A stretch of DNA of 64,000 nt. Source: Tilletia caries. Lineage: Eukaryota > Basidiomycota > Exobasidiomycetes > Tilletiales > Tilletiaceae. Position 1 is the first letter of the stretch. Each line of letters begins with the position of its first letter. The translations under genes were made by a program, and so were the position numbers. The DNA lies in assembly GCA_032718865.1 (NCBI GenBank), contig JALUTQ010000039.1, positions 744,001 through 808,000 of the forward strand, in the 5' to 3' direction. Under the pieces are notes generated by a model, which was given only the letters and a program-made list of their open reading frames with translations, made no database searches and was not told the DNA's origin. This document shows, one piece after another, positions 38,100 through 50,336 of the stretch.

Positions 38100-40679
38100 T
38101 CAGATGACCTTCGCTGCGACCGCCGCTCCCGTCCTGCCGACACCGCCGCTAGCTGCAGCTGGCCGTCCGATGGGCAACTTCCTGATCCGTTCCAGCCGGG
38201 CCTCGTCCAGCTCGCCCGCACGAACCCACGTCTCGACGCTCAGCCGGGATTCACTCCGCGAGAGCGCGAGCAGTCTGTTTCGGGAAAGGGGAGAAAAGGT
38301 CAAAGTTAGTTATGCATCGGCATGCTCAGTTCTTCTGCAATTGGAAGAAAGGAAGGGATGAGGGGAGAGGGGAGAGGGGAGAGGGGAGAGGGGAGAGGGG
38401 AGAGGAGTGGACTCACCTCGCAATGCTCATCCGCCGCAACAGATCCTCCTGCGTCGCCATCCCTTCCACTGCAGCCGCCTCCGCAGTAGCCTCCTCCTCC
38501 GAGCCGCCCTTCTGCTTCGCAGCCGCCGCCACATTCGCAGCCCGCTTGCGAGCCTCAACAAAGTCGGCCGAGATCCGCTCCGCGACACCGTCCCGCTCGT
38601 CGATGGTAAAAGCGCCATACCGAGCCTGGAGCAGGAAGAGTCGGAAGAGTCGTAACGTGTCCAGCGAAGGAGCGACCGCCTCCTCCTCCTCCTCCTCCTC
38701 CTTGTCCTTGGCGTCCTCCCCCTCTCGCACCCGCGCAGCCGCACCCTCCAACGGCACAAATACATCAACAGGCAAAAAACTCTTCCCCGCCGAAAGCACA
38801 ACACACCTCAAATCCGCCTCAAACGCGAACCGATTGAACGGATACTCGTACTCCAACCGACGCGTCCTCAACACCCCGCTGAGCGTCTGCAGATTCCGCA
38901 CCCCGCCTTCGTTCAGGGTGCCACCTTCGCCCATGCCGACTTCGTCGACGAGGAGGAGGGTGCCGGGGGTCAGTTGGAGGCGGCCTGCGTGGAGAGTTTC
39001 GCCCGTGTCGGAGGAGGAGCTGGTGCCGGCGCGCGGGGCGAAGCTGACTTCGCGCGAGTTGAGGTGCGTCAGTGCGAGGGATTGGTCGACAACGGCGGGT
39101 AGGAGACTTCGGAGCGTCTGACTAAGCTTAGGCAGGGGTGCGGCCGGTATCACTGCTGCTGCTGCTGCTTTCGTCGTTGTTGTCGTCGCCGTCGTCTTGT
39201 CCCCCGATACTGGCTTCTCCTTTTGCTGCACCTCCCGCTCTGGCACGTTAAACAGATTGAGCGAAAGGCCACCGATACCCAACCCTTCCGCACCATCCGC
39301 CCCACCAGCCGTCGAGCCAGAGCCGGAGCCAGCTTCGTTCCGACGGGTATGAACGCGCGCCAGGAGCGTCAGCAGCAAGAACTCAGCCGCGAGCTCGTCC
39401 CCGCCCAACGCTTCCGCCAGGTACGCGACCAGCTGGGCCCGAAGCTCCGGGGCTGAGGAGACGGCGGACTCGCTACCAGCCGCAGCCGCAGAAGATGATG
39501 ATGTCCGCGCCTCGGTCAAAACCTGCGGGATGGTCGAAGGCGGCAACGGCGTAAAGAAGAGGACGTGCAGGCATGGACCGTGATACTGCGTCTTGGACGT
39601 GGATGACCCTGCCGCAGCTGTTGAGGTGCCGTCATTCGGAGGCATGGCAAATCCAAGATCCGCCCAGTCGTCCGCGCGGAAGGGCGTGCTCTCCAAGATG
39701 CCGACGGCCTCGATGACTTGAGTCACTTGTAGCGAAGCCGACGCCCCGTCGACGTCGTAGAATTTGAGCAAGCCGGCTACGTGGGCTTCTTCAGGAATAG
39801 GAGTCTTGTGTCTGAATGGGTTGAGGCTCCCGCTCCCGCTCCCGCCCCCACTGCTGGTGCTATCGCCCGCCAAATTCAGCGCGTCCAAGGCAACAGAAAT
39901 CCCCGCATCATCCACCACATTCGCATCTCCAAACGCCCTTCGAGCCCAGGCCGTCTCGCCGGGAACACTGACGGCGTACATGACGTTCCGTTCCCGCAGA
40001 CTCTCGTTCTCCCTCCTCCGCTGCGCACGGGCCTTGTTCCCCCCTGCTGCTGCTGCTGCTTCGCTATTCTTTCCGGCGTCGGAAGCGCTGGGCACGGAGA
40101 AGTCGAGTCCGAAGGCGCTATACGAAGCCTGCGCCTCCGCCGTGGCTGTCTGAGATGCGCCTCCTTCAGGCGAGAGTGAGCTCGAAGGGTCCTCGATCTG
40201 GTACGATTGGTAGACTTCCGACGCAAAGCCGGTGTCTTGGATCATACAGCGCCATCGGACCAGTCGCGCCTCCGTCTGGGGAGCATTGTGCGCGTTGTTC
40301 AGGAGGGCGGGGAGCGCTTCTGGCGTGAGAGCCGGGATCTGTGAGGGAAATGCACATGTATGATGAGCTATCGTCAGTTCATTATTTTGTCTTGCGGGTG
40401 CGCAGGCTCTGTCAGGCTCAGGCCAGTCTTGTAATTCACCTTGGCGGTACGGTCTTGATTACTAAAGAGAGAGCGGAAGTGGGAGACGACATCGGCGTCG
40501 GTTGGCTCGGACTGCGATTGCGGGATGGTCTCGCGCCGCTCTGAAGGGCCAGTGGGTACATCAGCAATTGGGAGACTCTGCAGGGTACCACGTGAAGACG
40601 CGCACTCACTGAGGATGGAGTGGATAACGCTGTAAGGTTGCGCAAGTGCGTGCGCGAACTCAGTCTGAGTGGGAACCAT
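38100..40679 (-). CDS. MCMBP: mini-chromosome maintenance complex-binding protein (MCMBP/ETG1)
   Basis: Exons 40679-40610, 40540-40440, 40338-38417 and 38274-38100 give 755 aa. Conserved blocks run in the MCMBP order: VRWRCMIQDTGF (about aa 85-97), the hallmark RNVMYAVSVPGETAWARRAF, GLLKFYDVDG, HGPCLHVLFF, LVAYLAEALGGDELAAEFLLL, LLLVDEVGMGEGGTLNEGGV and the C-terminal LLRRMSIAR/LLALSRSESRLSVETWVRA, which spans the last intron. MCMBP binds MCM2-7 in place of MCM2 and helps assemble and unload the replicative helicase; it is nuclear. Ser/Ala/Gly-rich inserts explain the extra length over the human 642 aa. The N-terminal exon (MVPTQTEFAHALAQPYSVIH) joins in frame and replaces a variable region. 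A GGGGAGA repeat (38340-38405) lies inside the last intron. Confidence 0.85.
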
Positions 40680-41068
40680 GTTGAAGAGCTGGGATCAGGA
40701 GAGAGGAGGTGATGGGTTGGGAAGCAAGTTCGCCTGCACTGACCTTTTTCAATTCTCACCTCACAAAAAAAAAAACGAGACGCGTCCACACAGCTCCAAC
40801 GCGACGCGACGCGTTCAAGGCGGGTCCCGAAATTGACAAGGCAAGATAAAACGAAGGTGGTTGAAGCACAAGGAAGACGAACAGGGAAGAGATTGGGGAC
40901 TGTGGTGGTGCAGACAGCAAAGAAGCGGTGGCGGGGAGAGAACAAAGTACGAAAGGGAAGGCAAAAAGGAATTGTATAGAATAGGGAGTAGCCTGAGGGC
41001 GAGAGCCTGGAGCCGCGTGTATACGGAATTTGTTGCAGTCCTCCTCCAAACGAAAGAGAGGAAGCCCC
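40680..41068. other. intergenic region between MCMBP 5' end and MDV1 3' end
   Basis: 389 bp with no gene. It holds the MCMBP promoter and MDV1 terminator. A run of A on the plus strand lies at 40764-40775. Confidence 0.5.
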
Positions 41069-44000
41069 TCACAACGTCCACACCTTAATCACACTATCCT
41101 TCCCACCCGAGACCGCATACCGATCCATGTACCGCAACCGCTCCGCAGGCGCCAAGTGTCCATTCGTCAACAGGGGCGTCTGCTGCATCGTCGTCCGGTT
41201 GAAGATCCGGAGCGCGTTCTCGCCTGCGGCGACGACGATCTTCCGGGTGTCGAACTGGAGCGCGCTCACGGGGTAGTCGTACTTGATCATGTCGGAGATG
41301 GTGCCCATGCGGAGATCCCAGATCTGGCGGCGCGGGAAAAGAAAGGCAATCAGCTCATTTAGTCCCTGGGAGGGGGATACAATTCAGCACACATGCAACT
41401 CACCCGAATGGATTTGTCCAGACTGCCGGAGATGATGTGCGTCTCGTCGAACTGGAGACATGTCACCGGTGCCGTGTGACCAAGCAGAGTCCGATGTGCT
41501 TGACCCGTGCGCACTGTTCCCCAAGCAAAAGACGGTAAATCAGCCAACCCTAAGCCCCGGTACAAAGACCATCATCAGAAAAGAAACAAGGAGAGAAACT
41601 CACTATCCCACATCCGCACCGCCCCATCCCCACTCCCACTCGCCAACGCATAGCCCCAGAACTGCAACGCCCCCGGCCCCACGAAGTCCGTATACATCTC
41701 CCACGACCCATCCGCATACGCCGGCGTCGGGTACGAGAACGCGCCCGTCCAGTTGCCCCCGGACGACCCACCCGCGCCAGAAGCCGACAGCGCGGACATG
41801 GACATACTCAGGTCGTCGTAGCCTACATTCCCACCACCGCCGCTGTTGCTATTGCCTCCCATGCCCATGCCCATCCCCATTCCCATGCCCATGCCACCAA
41901 GGGAAGACCGACCAAAGCGGGGCGACCGATCCGGCGCGAACGCACTCGAAGAATCGCCACTCCCACCCCCACCCCCTCCCCCTCCCCCAGCACCCGCACC
42001 ACCCCCCACGCCCGAAAGCGCCTGCGAAGTAGAAGGGTTCGAAATCGCCCACAGAATATCCATCGTGAGCACACACTGGCCCGTGTTCAAGTCCCACTGC
42101 CGGAGCGTCTTATCCGAAGCGCCGGTGACGAGACAGTTGTCGTCGAAGTACAGAGCGGTGACTTCTTTGCTGTGCCCCTCCAGTCGGCTCACGCAGGGGT
42201 CGAACTCGTCCTTGGGGTCGGGAGCTTCGACGAGTACGCCGTCTTCACCTTCGACGACGATGTTGTCCGCCCCCATTGCCGCTGTGCCTGCGCCAGTCTG
42301 ACCCTGCCGGATGGAACTGTCCGCAGCGCCCCGACCACCCTGCTCAGCCCAAAGCTTCAGCCGGACCTCATGTTCCTCCACCCTCCTCAGATCCCAGACC
42401 CGCACACTCGAGTCCGCCCCACCCGTCACACAAAGCGCGTCCTCGACCTGGAGACACTTCACCACCGCCTGCGACACAGCCGCGTCCGAGTCCGACGTTG
42501 CCGCCTCCTCATTCCCACGTCCCTGCTGTGCTCCACGTCCACGCATGCCAGTGGTGGTCGAAGGCGCACCATGCCCGCGTAATCGCCCGACCTCCTCGCC
42601 CGTGCTCAGATCCCAAACGCGCACCGCGCCGTCTGTGGCGGCCGAGGCAGATACCAGCGTCCCGTACGGTTCCGAGAAGTCGAGGGCGGTGATGGGCCCT
42701 GCGGACGAGGAGGCGGAGTGGTGGGATGCGAGATGGCTCAGGGTCGAGGGTTGGAGGGTCATGAAGGCCACCTGTGGCGGGAGGTCGTCGTGCTCGGAGG
42801 GGAGGAAGAGTGGTCCTATTTGAAAACACGAATGTTAGAACACGAAAGAAAAAGCGACGATGTATCGTGAAAGTGGAATGTAGGTAGAACGTACCTCTTC
42901 TACGACGCGTCGAGCCCGTATTCATCGTAGCCGAGGCAGCCGGCCCAGAGATCGACACCTTCTCCCCTCCCGGCATCGCGCTTCTCAACTTCTGAATCTC
43001 GAGCAGTTCCGAAACCCCGGTAAGTTCTTCGTCCAGCTCGAGTTCCTCCTCGCGCATCCCGACCAATCCGCGGTGAAGCTCGTTCCGGACTGCCTCGATG
43101 GCTGCGATTTTGTGATCCACCTCGGTGATTTCCGCCGTTAAGAGCATCTGATTAAAGAAGAAGATGAAAGGGATGAATACCAACGAGGGCTGTCAGGTGG
43201 TCCAACCGTACACACGGGAATACATACCCTTCTAACATTGAGACGCTCCTTATCCTGCCGAATCTCATCCACCTGCGCCTCCAACTCAGGAGCCGTAAGA
43301 GGAGCAGCAGCGTCCTTCCCCAAACTAGCCCCCCTCGCAGCCTTCCGCGCCTTCCGTGCCTCCTTCGTCTCAAACGTAGACGCAGCAGCCGCTTCCGCTT
43401 CCGCCGCCGCCGATGACGACGAAGGTTCGGGCGGAGCATCGGCAAGGAGGCCCCGGGCACTGTCGCCCATGGCTTTGAGGCCCATGTGCGGACGGTGCGA
43501 GGCGCGGGCTTTGCGCCGGCGGGTGCGGCCTTGGAGCGCGGAGGGCAGGGTCGCGTTGAAGCCGTCGAGGAGGGAGACTTGTGATGCGATCCCGCCGGGA
43601 CCGTCATCATCGACCAGTCCGAGGGAATCTTCGATCAGACCGGGCAGCCCGCCCACCCCCCCTCCTCCTCCTCCTCCTCCTATGGCATTTTGTTGACGAC
43701 TTGATGATCCTGGCGCTGATGAAGAGAGAGCGCTGAGGATCTGATCGGCTGATTCGAGGACACGCAGCTGGTTGGAGGTGATCGGTCCATGTCGGATCGC
43801 CGCGCTAATCTTAGCCAACGAGCGCGCCGGGTGGGTGATGCTCAACTGCGTCGGGGCAGCCAAAAGCGCCCGCGACGTAAACGTGCGAGACGAGGGCCCG
43901 GCCCCCAACCCAGCCCGCTCCGCCGCGCCCGACGCAATCGCAGCATTCAAGATCCTCGGCCTCAACAAATGCGGCGCAACATCAGCGAGTATACGCGCAT

Positions 44001-44292
44001 GTTCCGCCTGGGCACCTGCGACGTCCATGTGTGAGTAGCCCCCCGCGCCGCCGCCGCCGGTGGTGAAGGAGGTGACGGCGACGGCGGCGGCGGTGGCGGT
44101 GGAAGTCGTCGTGCTGGCGGCGGCGGCTGCGAAGGGGTGGAGGTATGCGCGTGTGTGTGCGAGGGCGTCGGAGAAGGCGCCACTGACGGCTGTGACGGGG
44201 TCACGCGAGGAGACGGAGCTGGAACGCGGGCCGCTGTTGTTGTTGTAGGGGGGTTGACCGTGGCCTCCGGCGCGGGAGGAGGACGAGGCCAT
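41069..44292 (-). CDS. MDV1: mitochondrial fission WD40 adaptor Mdv1/Caf4
   Basis: Exons 44292-43228, 43147-42895, 42815-41604, 41513-41404 and 41323-41069 give 964 aa. The N-terminal region (Ala/Ser-rich, with LLRPRILNAAIASGAAERAGL) is the part that binds Fis1 in yeast. A coiled-coil follows (about aa 340-425, MLLTAEITEVDHKIAAIEAVRNEL... and ELLEIQKLRSAMPGG). The rest is a WD40 propeller: repeats end VRVWDLSTGEE, VRVWDLRRVEE, LRQWDLNTGQC, VRMWDMRTGQ, IRIWDLRMG and the last VIKVWTL. A Gly/Ser/Met-rich insert of about 100 residues (GMGMGMGMGMGMGG) interrupts the propeller. Mdv1 links outer-membrane Fis1 to the dynamin Dnm1 for mitochondrial division. The gene is divergent from the MED8-like gene with 136 bp between. 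Confidence 0.88.
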
Positions 44293-44428
44293 GTGCTGTG
44301 CTGTGCTGTGTGTGTGTGTTGTGTTGCGGAATGAAGAAGAAGAAGGAGATGGTGGTGGAAGAAGATCAGGAAGAACAAGAGCATGAAGGGAAGGGTACGA
44401 CCACGATCATAGTTCATACACCGGAACG
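44293..44428. promoter_or_regulatory. very short divergent promoter, MDV1 / MED8-like
   Basis: Only 136 bp separate the two ATGs. The stretch is rich in GT and GA repeats (TGTGTGTGTGTTGTGT near 44306-44325) with no TATA element. Confidence 0.6.
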
Positions 44429-45676
44429 ATGTCGAAGCGGACGGCGGCGGCAGCAGGACTGGGCGCGGGCACAGGTACAGGTGGCGGTGCGGGCAGCAGC
44501 GCAGGCGGGAGCAGCAGTCAAGCCCTGACGCGCGCCTCTGTCCCCTTCGACCAGCTCGTCTCGCTCCAGAAGCGCAGCTGGCAACTGCTCTGCAGTCTCG
44601 AGGAGCTCCAGACCGAGCTCGTCCTCGGCGGCGAAGGCATCGTAATGCAATGGTGAGCTTTCCCTTCCTTTCCTGTCGCTCAGTAGAAGCGCTGAACACT
44701 GTCTGTCTTGCTCCGTGGGATGCGGGATGCCAGGCCCCAGCTTCTCTCCCGGCTCTCCGGCCTGCTCTCCCACCTCGTCTTCCTCTCCTCCTCCCTGACC
44801 TCCCCACAGACGACCTTCTACTCCTCCCAGCTCAACACCCTCGAGACCGCTTTGCGCAGGGAGGCCCTCTCCTCCAACCTCTTCTCCCCGAACACCGCCG
44901 ATCAGCCGAATGAGGCCCGCGAGGCCATTCGGGCGAAACCGTACCAGCTTCCTGCCAGCGTGGACAAGTTGCGATTCTCGGATGTGGCTGCGTCCTCCCC
45001 CTCGCGTTCGGGTGGGCAGAAGGGTGGTGCTCCTCCGACTCAGGCAGTGGGGAGCGATCGGACGGGCAACAAACTTCCGTTCCTGACTGTCCATCCCTTT
45101 GAGCCATTACCGGGCATGGCCACAGCGGCTTCCATCAATGATAGTGGAAATCCCTCAGCAGGAGCGGCAGCAGGAGGAGGAGGTCAGGCTGCGAATGGTA
45201 CTGAGAATGTATCAGCGGAGGACCCGACGGCGGTAGGACAACATCTGAACTACCTGTACAATCTGCTCCGTACGCGTCCAGACGACACGGTCTCAGCGGA
45301 AGACACCGTCTCTCTCCGTTCCGCACTACCCTTCCTCCTTCCCGATTCTCACCACCCCTCCGACGAAGTCCCCTCGAGCGTAAGCCAGGCCCAAGCGGAC
45401 AAGCTCCGTCTACTACAGCGGACCCACGATCGGAACGCGCTCCGATCCCTGCGGACCTGGTTCCATCTTGCCTCGGCGACGGATGAGAATGGGGTGCGGT
45501 ATGATTGGAAGACGAGGGTGGGACAGGAGGATCTGGATGCGCTGCTGGCTCCGGATGATGCTCCTGCTGGCGGTGGAGCTGTGGAAGAGGAGGAGCCTCT
45601 TATGGAGGAGGATCTGGAGGAGGAGGAGGAGGAGGAGGGAGAGGATAGTGATGCGGATATGGAGGACGTCGGGTGA
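44429..45676 (+). CDS. MED8: probable Mediator complex subunit 8 (Med8)
   Basis: Exons 44429-44652 and 44734-45676 give 388 aa. The N-terminal helices FDQLVSLQKRSWQLLCSLEELQTEL and WPQLLSRLSGLLSHLVFLSS match the Med8 pattern of a helix, then W-x-L-x-S-x-L-x-x-L-L-x-x-L. Further on, LTVHPFEPLPG and YLYNLLRTRPDDTV (about aa 145 and 240) resemble Med8's VYP...P motif and LLRKK. A Ser/Gly/Ala-rich linker separates these motifs. The C-terminus is acidic (about 35 Glu/Asp-rich residues). Med8 is a nuclear head-module subunit that holds Med18/Med20. The assignment rests on helix and motif order rather than strong identity; another coiled-coil protein is possible. The intron is 81 nt and joins in frame at Trp. 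Confidence 0.6.
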
Positions 45677-45854
45677 TGATCCAACTATTCACATTCAAAG
45701 GCACGCGATGGGTCATGCAGTCGTGAATTATGGGAGTGGCCGATGATTAAGGACGGAGATGCGAGTTGAGAAGAGTACAAGTAGACTGGATGAATGCTAG
45801 ACTGGGAAGCAGAAGATCAAGGCGAGAGTTGCATGATGAATGAGGCGAAACAAT

Positions 45855-46615
45855 CTACGTCCCCCGCTCGTACTTGTTCGGTCTCCTTGGTCGACGATCA
45901 ACCTCCTCCTCCTCCTCCTCCTCCTCCCCTCCCTCCGCGTGCGGTGCCTGCTCCTCCGTCTCCGTCACAGTAACAGTCTGAGTGTGACTTCCGCCTCCTG
46001 CTCCGCGCGGGCCACCAGGGCGAGTGGTCTTGCCCTTCTTCTTGGACTTGGCCTTGCTCTTCGCTTTCGCATTGGGATGCTTGCCATGTTTGAACGGGAA
46101 GGTGACTGGTTTTGGGTGGTGGTGGTTGCACCCGTCGTTGGCTTCGTCGTCGGAGTCGGGTGGGGAGAGGGAGGCTGCGGAGTCGGAGTCTGGGTTGGAG
46201 GAGTCGCTGTCTGCTGCGTCGTCGTCACTGCTGTCACTACCACTGGAAGCTGATGACTCGTCGCTGTCGGACTCGTCGAATGGGCGTGGTTTGTGGTAGA
46301 TGCAGCAGACTGGAGGAGAAGGAAGGGGATACGTCAGGAATGCTTCCAGAAAGGAGGTGTATGTTAGGTGTACTGACTCTTGCTGCTCTTCTTCCCGAGA
46401 TGCTCGTTGTCTACGGTGTCGTCGGCCCATACGACTGCGCGTCTGGTTGATGTTGATGCTGATGGTGATGCTGCTGCTGATGGTGATGGATGCCCGCGCA
46501 GACGGAGGATGGCTGCTGGTTCTGCGCTGTGCCGTGGCTGTGTATGTTGCTGATGTGCTGCTGTTGGGGTGAGTGTGAGTGTGCGGCTGGGGTGTGTGTT
46601 CGGTGCTGGTGACAT
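45855..46615 (-). CDS. YPI1: type 1 protein phosphatase inhibitor Ypi1 (PPP1R11)
   Basis: Exons 46615-46378 and 46309-45855 give 230 aa. The diagnostic block spans the intron: VVWADDTVDNEHLGKKSSK then ICCIYHKPRPFDESDSDES. This is the PPP1R11/Ypi1 core with the KxVxW-like PP1-docking site and the CCCIY motif. The tail is Asp/Ser-rich, then Gly/Lys-rich with HHHPKPV and a C-terminal acidic segment ending NKYERGT. Ypi1 binds and regulates nuclear PP1 (Glc7) and affects the SDS22 complex. The first intron is 68 nt. The start MSPAPNTHPS follows a repetitive GAGTGCTGAGTGC stretch; a downstream Met would drop only disordered sequence. It is divergent from HIS4, with 227 bp between. Confidence 0.85.
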
Positions 46616-46842
46616 CCTGAGTGCTGAGTGCTGAGTGCTGAGTGCTGCTACCGATCGCTGTGTGCTCGACGTCAAGCAAGATGAGGTGAGGCGAGGCGAG
46701 GCGAGTGACTGAGTGCAGAGTGAGGTTCCCACGCTGCACGCTGAGCTGCACGGTGACTCGGTGCGAAGAAGGAAAAAGGCGAGGCCGAGGCCGACGACGA
46801 CGATCACTCACTCACTCACTCACTCACTCATCCACAGCTACG
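46616..46842. promoter_or_regulatory. shared divergent promoter, YPI1 / HIS4, with Gcn4-like core
   Basis: 227 bp between start codons. It includes repeats of TGAGTGC (about 46619-46647), TGACTC at 46754-46759 (within GTGACTCGG) and a (TCAC)n tract (46803-46832). HIS4 is a classic general-control gene in yeast, so the TGACTC core is a candidate site. Confidence 0.4.
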
Positions 46843-49698
46843 ATGGTGCTGAGTACGTCGGCTCTGCTGCCTGCAATCGCTCACGGCCAATCCCTGCCCG
46901 CGTCCTCCTCGGCGCTCTGGGCGGCCATCAGCAGGACATCCACAGCCGTCCTGCTCCCACTCGACGCCGTCACACACGCTGCACCGGGCACTCTCCCTCC
47001 CTCCTACATCGTACACCTCCCAGCACGCGCAGCCATCGACCCAGCATCAGCAATCACACTCCTCAACAACGGAGCACACGCCATCCTCACAGACAGCCCA
47101 CACACCCTCATCAACCAGCTCGGCCTGCCACTCGATCGCATCGTCCTCAGCATCACCCCGGACACTGCCACGCCCCTCTCCGAACTCGCAGCCGACATCG
47201 CAGCCGTCTACATCACCCTCCCCGATGCTCTCGCCCTCCACGACGCACAGACAGCAGAGATCATCTCCCACTACACCGCCCTGCTCGACGTAAAGAACAC
47301 CGGCAAGCCCGTATACGTCGCTACCAACTCATCCTCTGTCCCCACAACCGACGACATCAAGCTTCTCGCATCACAAGCAGCCACTCTCGTCGTCCCTTAC
47401 TCCTCCCTCACCATCTCCGAGAACGAGGCAGCAGCGGCGTCCACCCTCGACTTCGTCTCCGCCTTCTTCAGCCCACTCGTCTCTGACCGAGCAGACGGCC
47501 TCTTCCCCACCCTCGTCGTCGCAGCACCCTCCTCCTCCTCCCTCGGCCTCGTATACTCCTCCTTACCCAGCCTCCGCGCATGCGTCTACACAGGAGACGC
47601 CACCTACCAGTCTCGCACCCGCGGACTCTGGCGCAAGGGTGCCACCTCAGGCGCAACACAGCAAGTCGTCCGTGTACGGGTCGACTGCGACTCAGACGCA
47701 GTTGAGCTTACCGTCCGACAGCGCCAGGGCACCGGTTTCTGCCATCTCGCCAAGACGCGCACCAGCTGCTTCGGCGCACGCGAAGGGCTTGCCAAGCTCG
47801 AGGAGACTCTCCTCGCTCGTGTGCAGGATGCCCCCGAGGGAAGCTACACCCAGCGTCTCTTCCGCGAACCTGAGTTGCTCGCTGCCAAGCTTCGCGAAGA
47901 GACCGCCGAACTCATCGAGGCCAAGGACTCCGAGCCCGAACACGTCGCCTTCGAAGCCGCTGACTTGCTCTACTTCACCCTCGTCCGCTGTGTCCGCGCC
48001 GGCGTCAGCCTCGAGGACATCGAGCGCAGTCTCGACGCAAAGGCTCGTAAAGTGAGCAGGAGGAAGGGCGACGCCAAGGCTCAGTTCGTCGTCCCTGCCT
48101 CGGTCGAGAAGGCAGCGGCGACGACGGAGACGGAGGCAGCGCCCATCAAGGCGCCACAGGCTCCCGCAGCCGCGACGGATGACAACAGCCTCCCCATCAA
48201 GATCACTTCCTACACCGCTGCCGACCTCTCCCCCGAAGAGCGGGTCAAGCTCCAACAGCGCCCCGCCATCGGCTCCTCTGCCATCCTCTCCATCGTCCAG
48301 CCGATCCTGGCCGACGTCAAGGCCCGCGGCGACGCAGCCCTGATCGAGCTCACCCGCAAATTCGACCGTGCGGAGCTTAAGGACGGGAAGGTGACGATGC
48401 TCCCTCCCTTCAATACGCCGGAGCGGTTGGCGGGTATGAAGCCGGAGGTGCGCGAGGCGATCGACGTCGCTTATAAGAACATCTACGCCTTCCACAAGGC
48501 GCAGAAGGTCACCACTGGCAACCGCTCCGCCAAGGAGGCCGGTCTGGCCAGCACCGAAGGGGAGGAGGAAGCGGAGGCCGTGCTCGAGATGGAGACGATG
48601 CCCGGTGTGTTGTGCCGTCGGTTCTCGCGCCCGATCCAGCGTGTCGGGCTGTACGTCCCCGGTGGGACGGCGGTCTTGCCATCGACGGCGCTCATGCTCG
48701 GCATCCCCGCCCAAGTCGCAGGATGCCCCACGATCGTACTCGCAACACCCCCGCGTCCCGACGGCTCCGTCGCGCCCGAAGTCCTCTACGTGGCCTCGCT
48801 GGTGAACGCGTCCTGCGTGCTACTGGCCGGCGGCGCGCAAGCCGTTGCCGCCCTCGCATACGGCACGGCCTCGGTGCCCAAGGTGGACAAGATCGCGGGC
48901 CCGGGCAACCAGTTTGTGACCGCTGCGAAGATGTGTGTGCAGAACGATGTGGGCGCGCAAGTTTCGATTGATATGCCTGCGGGGCCATCGGAGGTGCTGG
49001 TCATTGCGGACGAAGAAGCGCCGCCGAGCTTCGTAGCAGCGGACCTGCTCTCCCAAGCGGAGCACGGGCCGGACTCGCAAGTCGTCCTGGTAGGGATCGC
49101 GCTCTCGCCCCTCCGTCTTGCGCAAATCGAAGCGGAGGTGGACCGGCAGGCCCGCGCGCTGCCCCGGTGTGAGGTGATTCGGAAGGCGATTGAGAAGAGC
49201 GTTACTGTGCTCGTAAGGGATCGCGGGGAGGCGATTCGGTGGAGTAATGAGTATGCGCCGGAGCATTTGATTTTGCAGATTCGGGATGCGGAGGGGATTG
49301 TGAAGGAGGTTGAGAATGCGGGCAGTGTGTTTGTGGGACCTTGGAGTCCGGAGAGGTGAGTTTCCCCAATCCTGTTCATGCCTAACTTCCCAATTTTTGG
49401 CTGACTTTGGAAATCCTCGTATTTTCTACATAGCTGCGGCGACTACGCGTCAGGGACGAACCACACCCTCCCAACGTACGGCTTCGCGCGCCAATACTCC
49501 GGCGTCTCCACCTCCACCTTTGAGAAGCACATCACCTCCCAGTCGCTCACCGCCGACGGCTTACGCGCGCTGGGCCCGCATGTGGTGCAGCTGGCCCGGT
49601 GCGAGGGCCTGGACGCGCATGCGGAGGCGGTGAGCATTCGGTTGAGGGAGCTTGAGGCTGGGGCTAGTCGGCAGGGACGGGATGCTTTGGATTTGTAG
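46843..49698 (+). CDS. HIS4: trifunctional histidine biosynthesis protein His4
   Basis: Exons 46843-49355 and 49434-49698 give 925 aa. Domains in order: an N-terminal fungal region (aa 1-225) that is divergent; phosphoribosyl-AMP cyclohydrolase (about 226-315; [32 protein letters not shown]); phosphoribosyl-ATP pyrophosphohydrolase (about 320-420; [22 protein letters not shown]); histidinol dehydrogenase (about 470-925; [67 protein letters not shown]). These catalyse steps 2, 3, 9 and 10 of histidine synthesis in the cytosol. Catalytic signatures all look intact. The intron interrupts the HDH domain between GPWSPE and SCGDYASG and is 78 nt with a normal branch-like CTGAC. The ATG follows a TCAC tract. 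Confidence 0.95.
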
Positions 49699-49845
49699 AG
49701 GCTGTGTCGAAGCGTCGATTTTTCTCTCCGCTTCTGGGTCTTCTTGGACTACAGCAGCTTTCTCTCTCGCGCTCTTTCGGGTCTTTCAAAAGTCGGGACT
49801 TGGCGTCCTTATTAGGACGGCCATTCTTCACAAAGAAGTGTTACA

Positions 49846-50329
49846 TACGAGGTGGAGGACGAAAGTCTTCGAACGCACCTCAATTTTACTTAGTGTTTAC
49901 ACTCAAATCGCTCCTTCGGAGCTCCCAAAGGAAGTCCACAACCAATACAACAACTTGCGAGCGGAAAGCTGGAAATCATACAGCGTGTACTTGAGCAACT
50001 TTTGTTCTTAAGTTGTCGGACCGGTTTCTGTCTGGGAAAAAGACGACTCTCAATAGGGTTAGGAGTAAAAATGAAATCACTTAATAATTTACTAATTGAA
50101 TAAAATCTCGGATTTTTCACACTTTGCTCACGTACCCATTCGCAGACAAAAAGCAGTCAGCTCTGAAGAGCAAAAAGGTGCCTATTCGTGTGTTCTATGC
50201 TTACCACCTTTCAGCTCACAAGTTGTTTGACTGGTTGTGGACTTCAATTGAGAGCCAAGTTTGAAGATTCTGAGTGTAAACACTAAGTATTTCAGAAATC
50301 ATTCGAAGACTTTCGTCCTCCACCTCGTA
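49846..50329 (+). mobile_element. 484-bp non-autonomous inverted-repeat element (MITE-like), copy 2
   Basis: Reverse-complement twin of the element at 7659-8140, with the same perfect 28-bp terminal repeats, flanked by TA on each side. Differences from copy 1: one C/T change near the 5' end, GGAGTAAAAATG versus GGAGCAAAATG, and TTTTT versus TTTT near the centre. The near identity indicates recent movement or a recent source. It lies 147 bp past the HIS4 stop, directly before another inverted-repeat element. Confidence 0.9.
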
Positions 50330-50336
50330 GATGATA

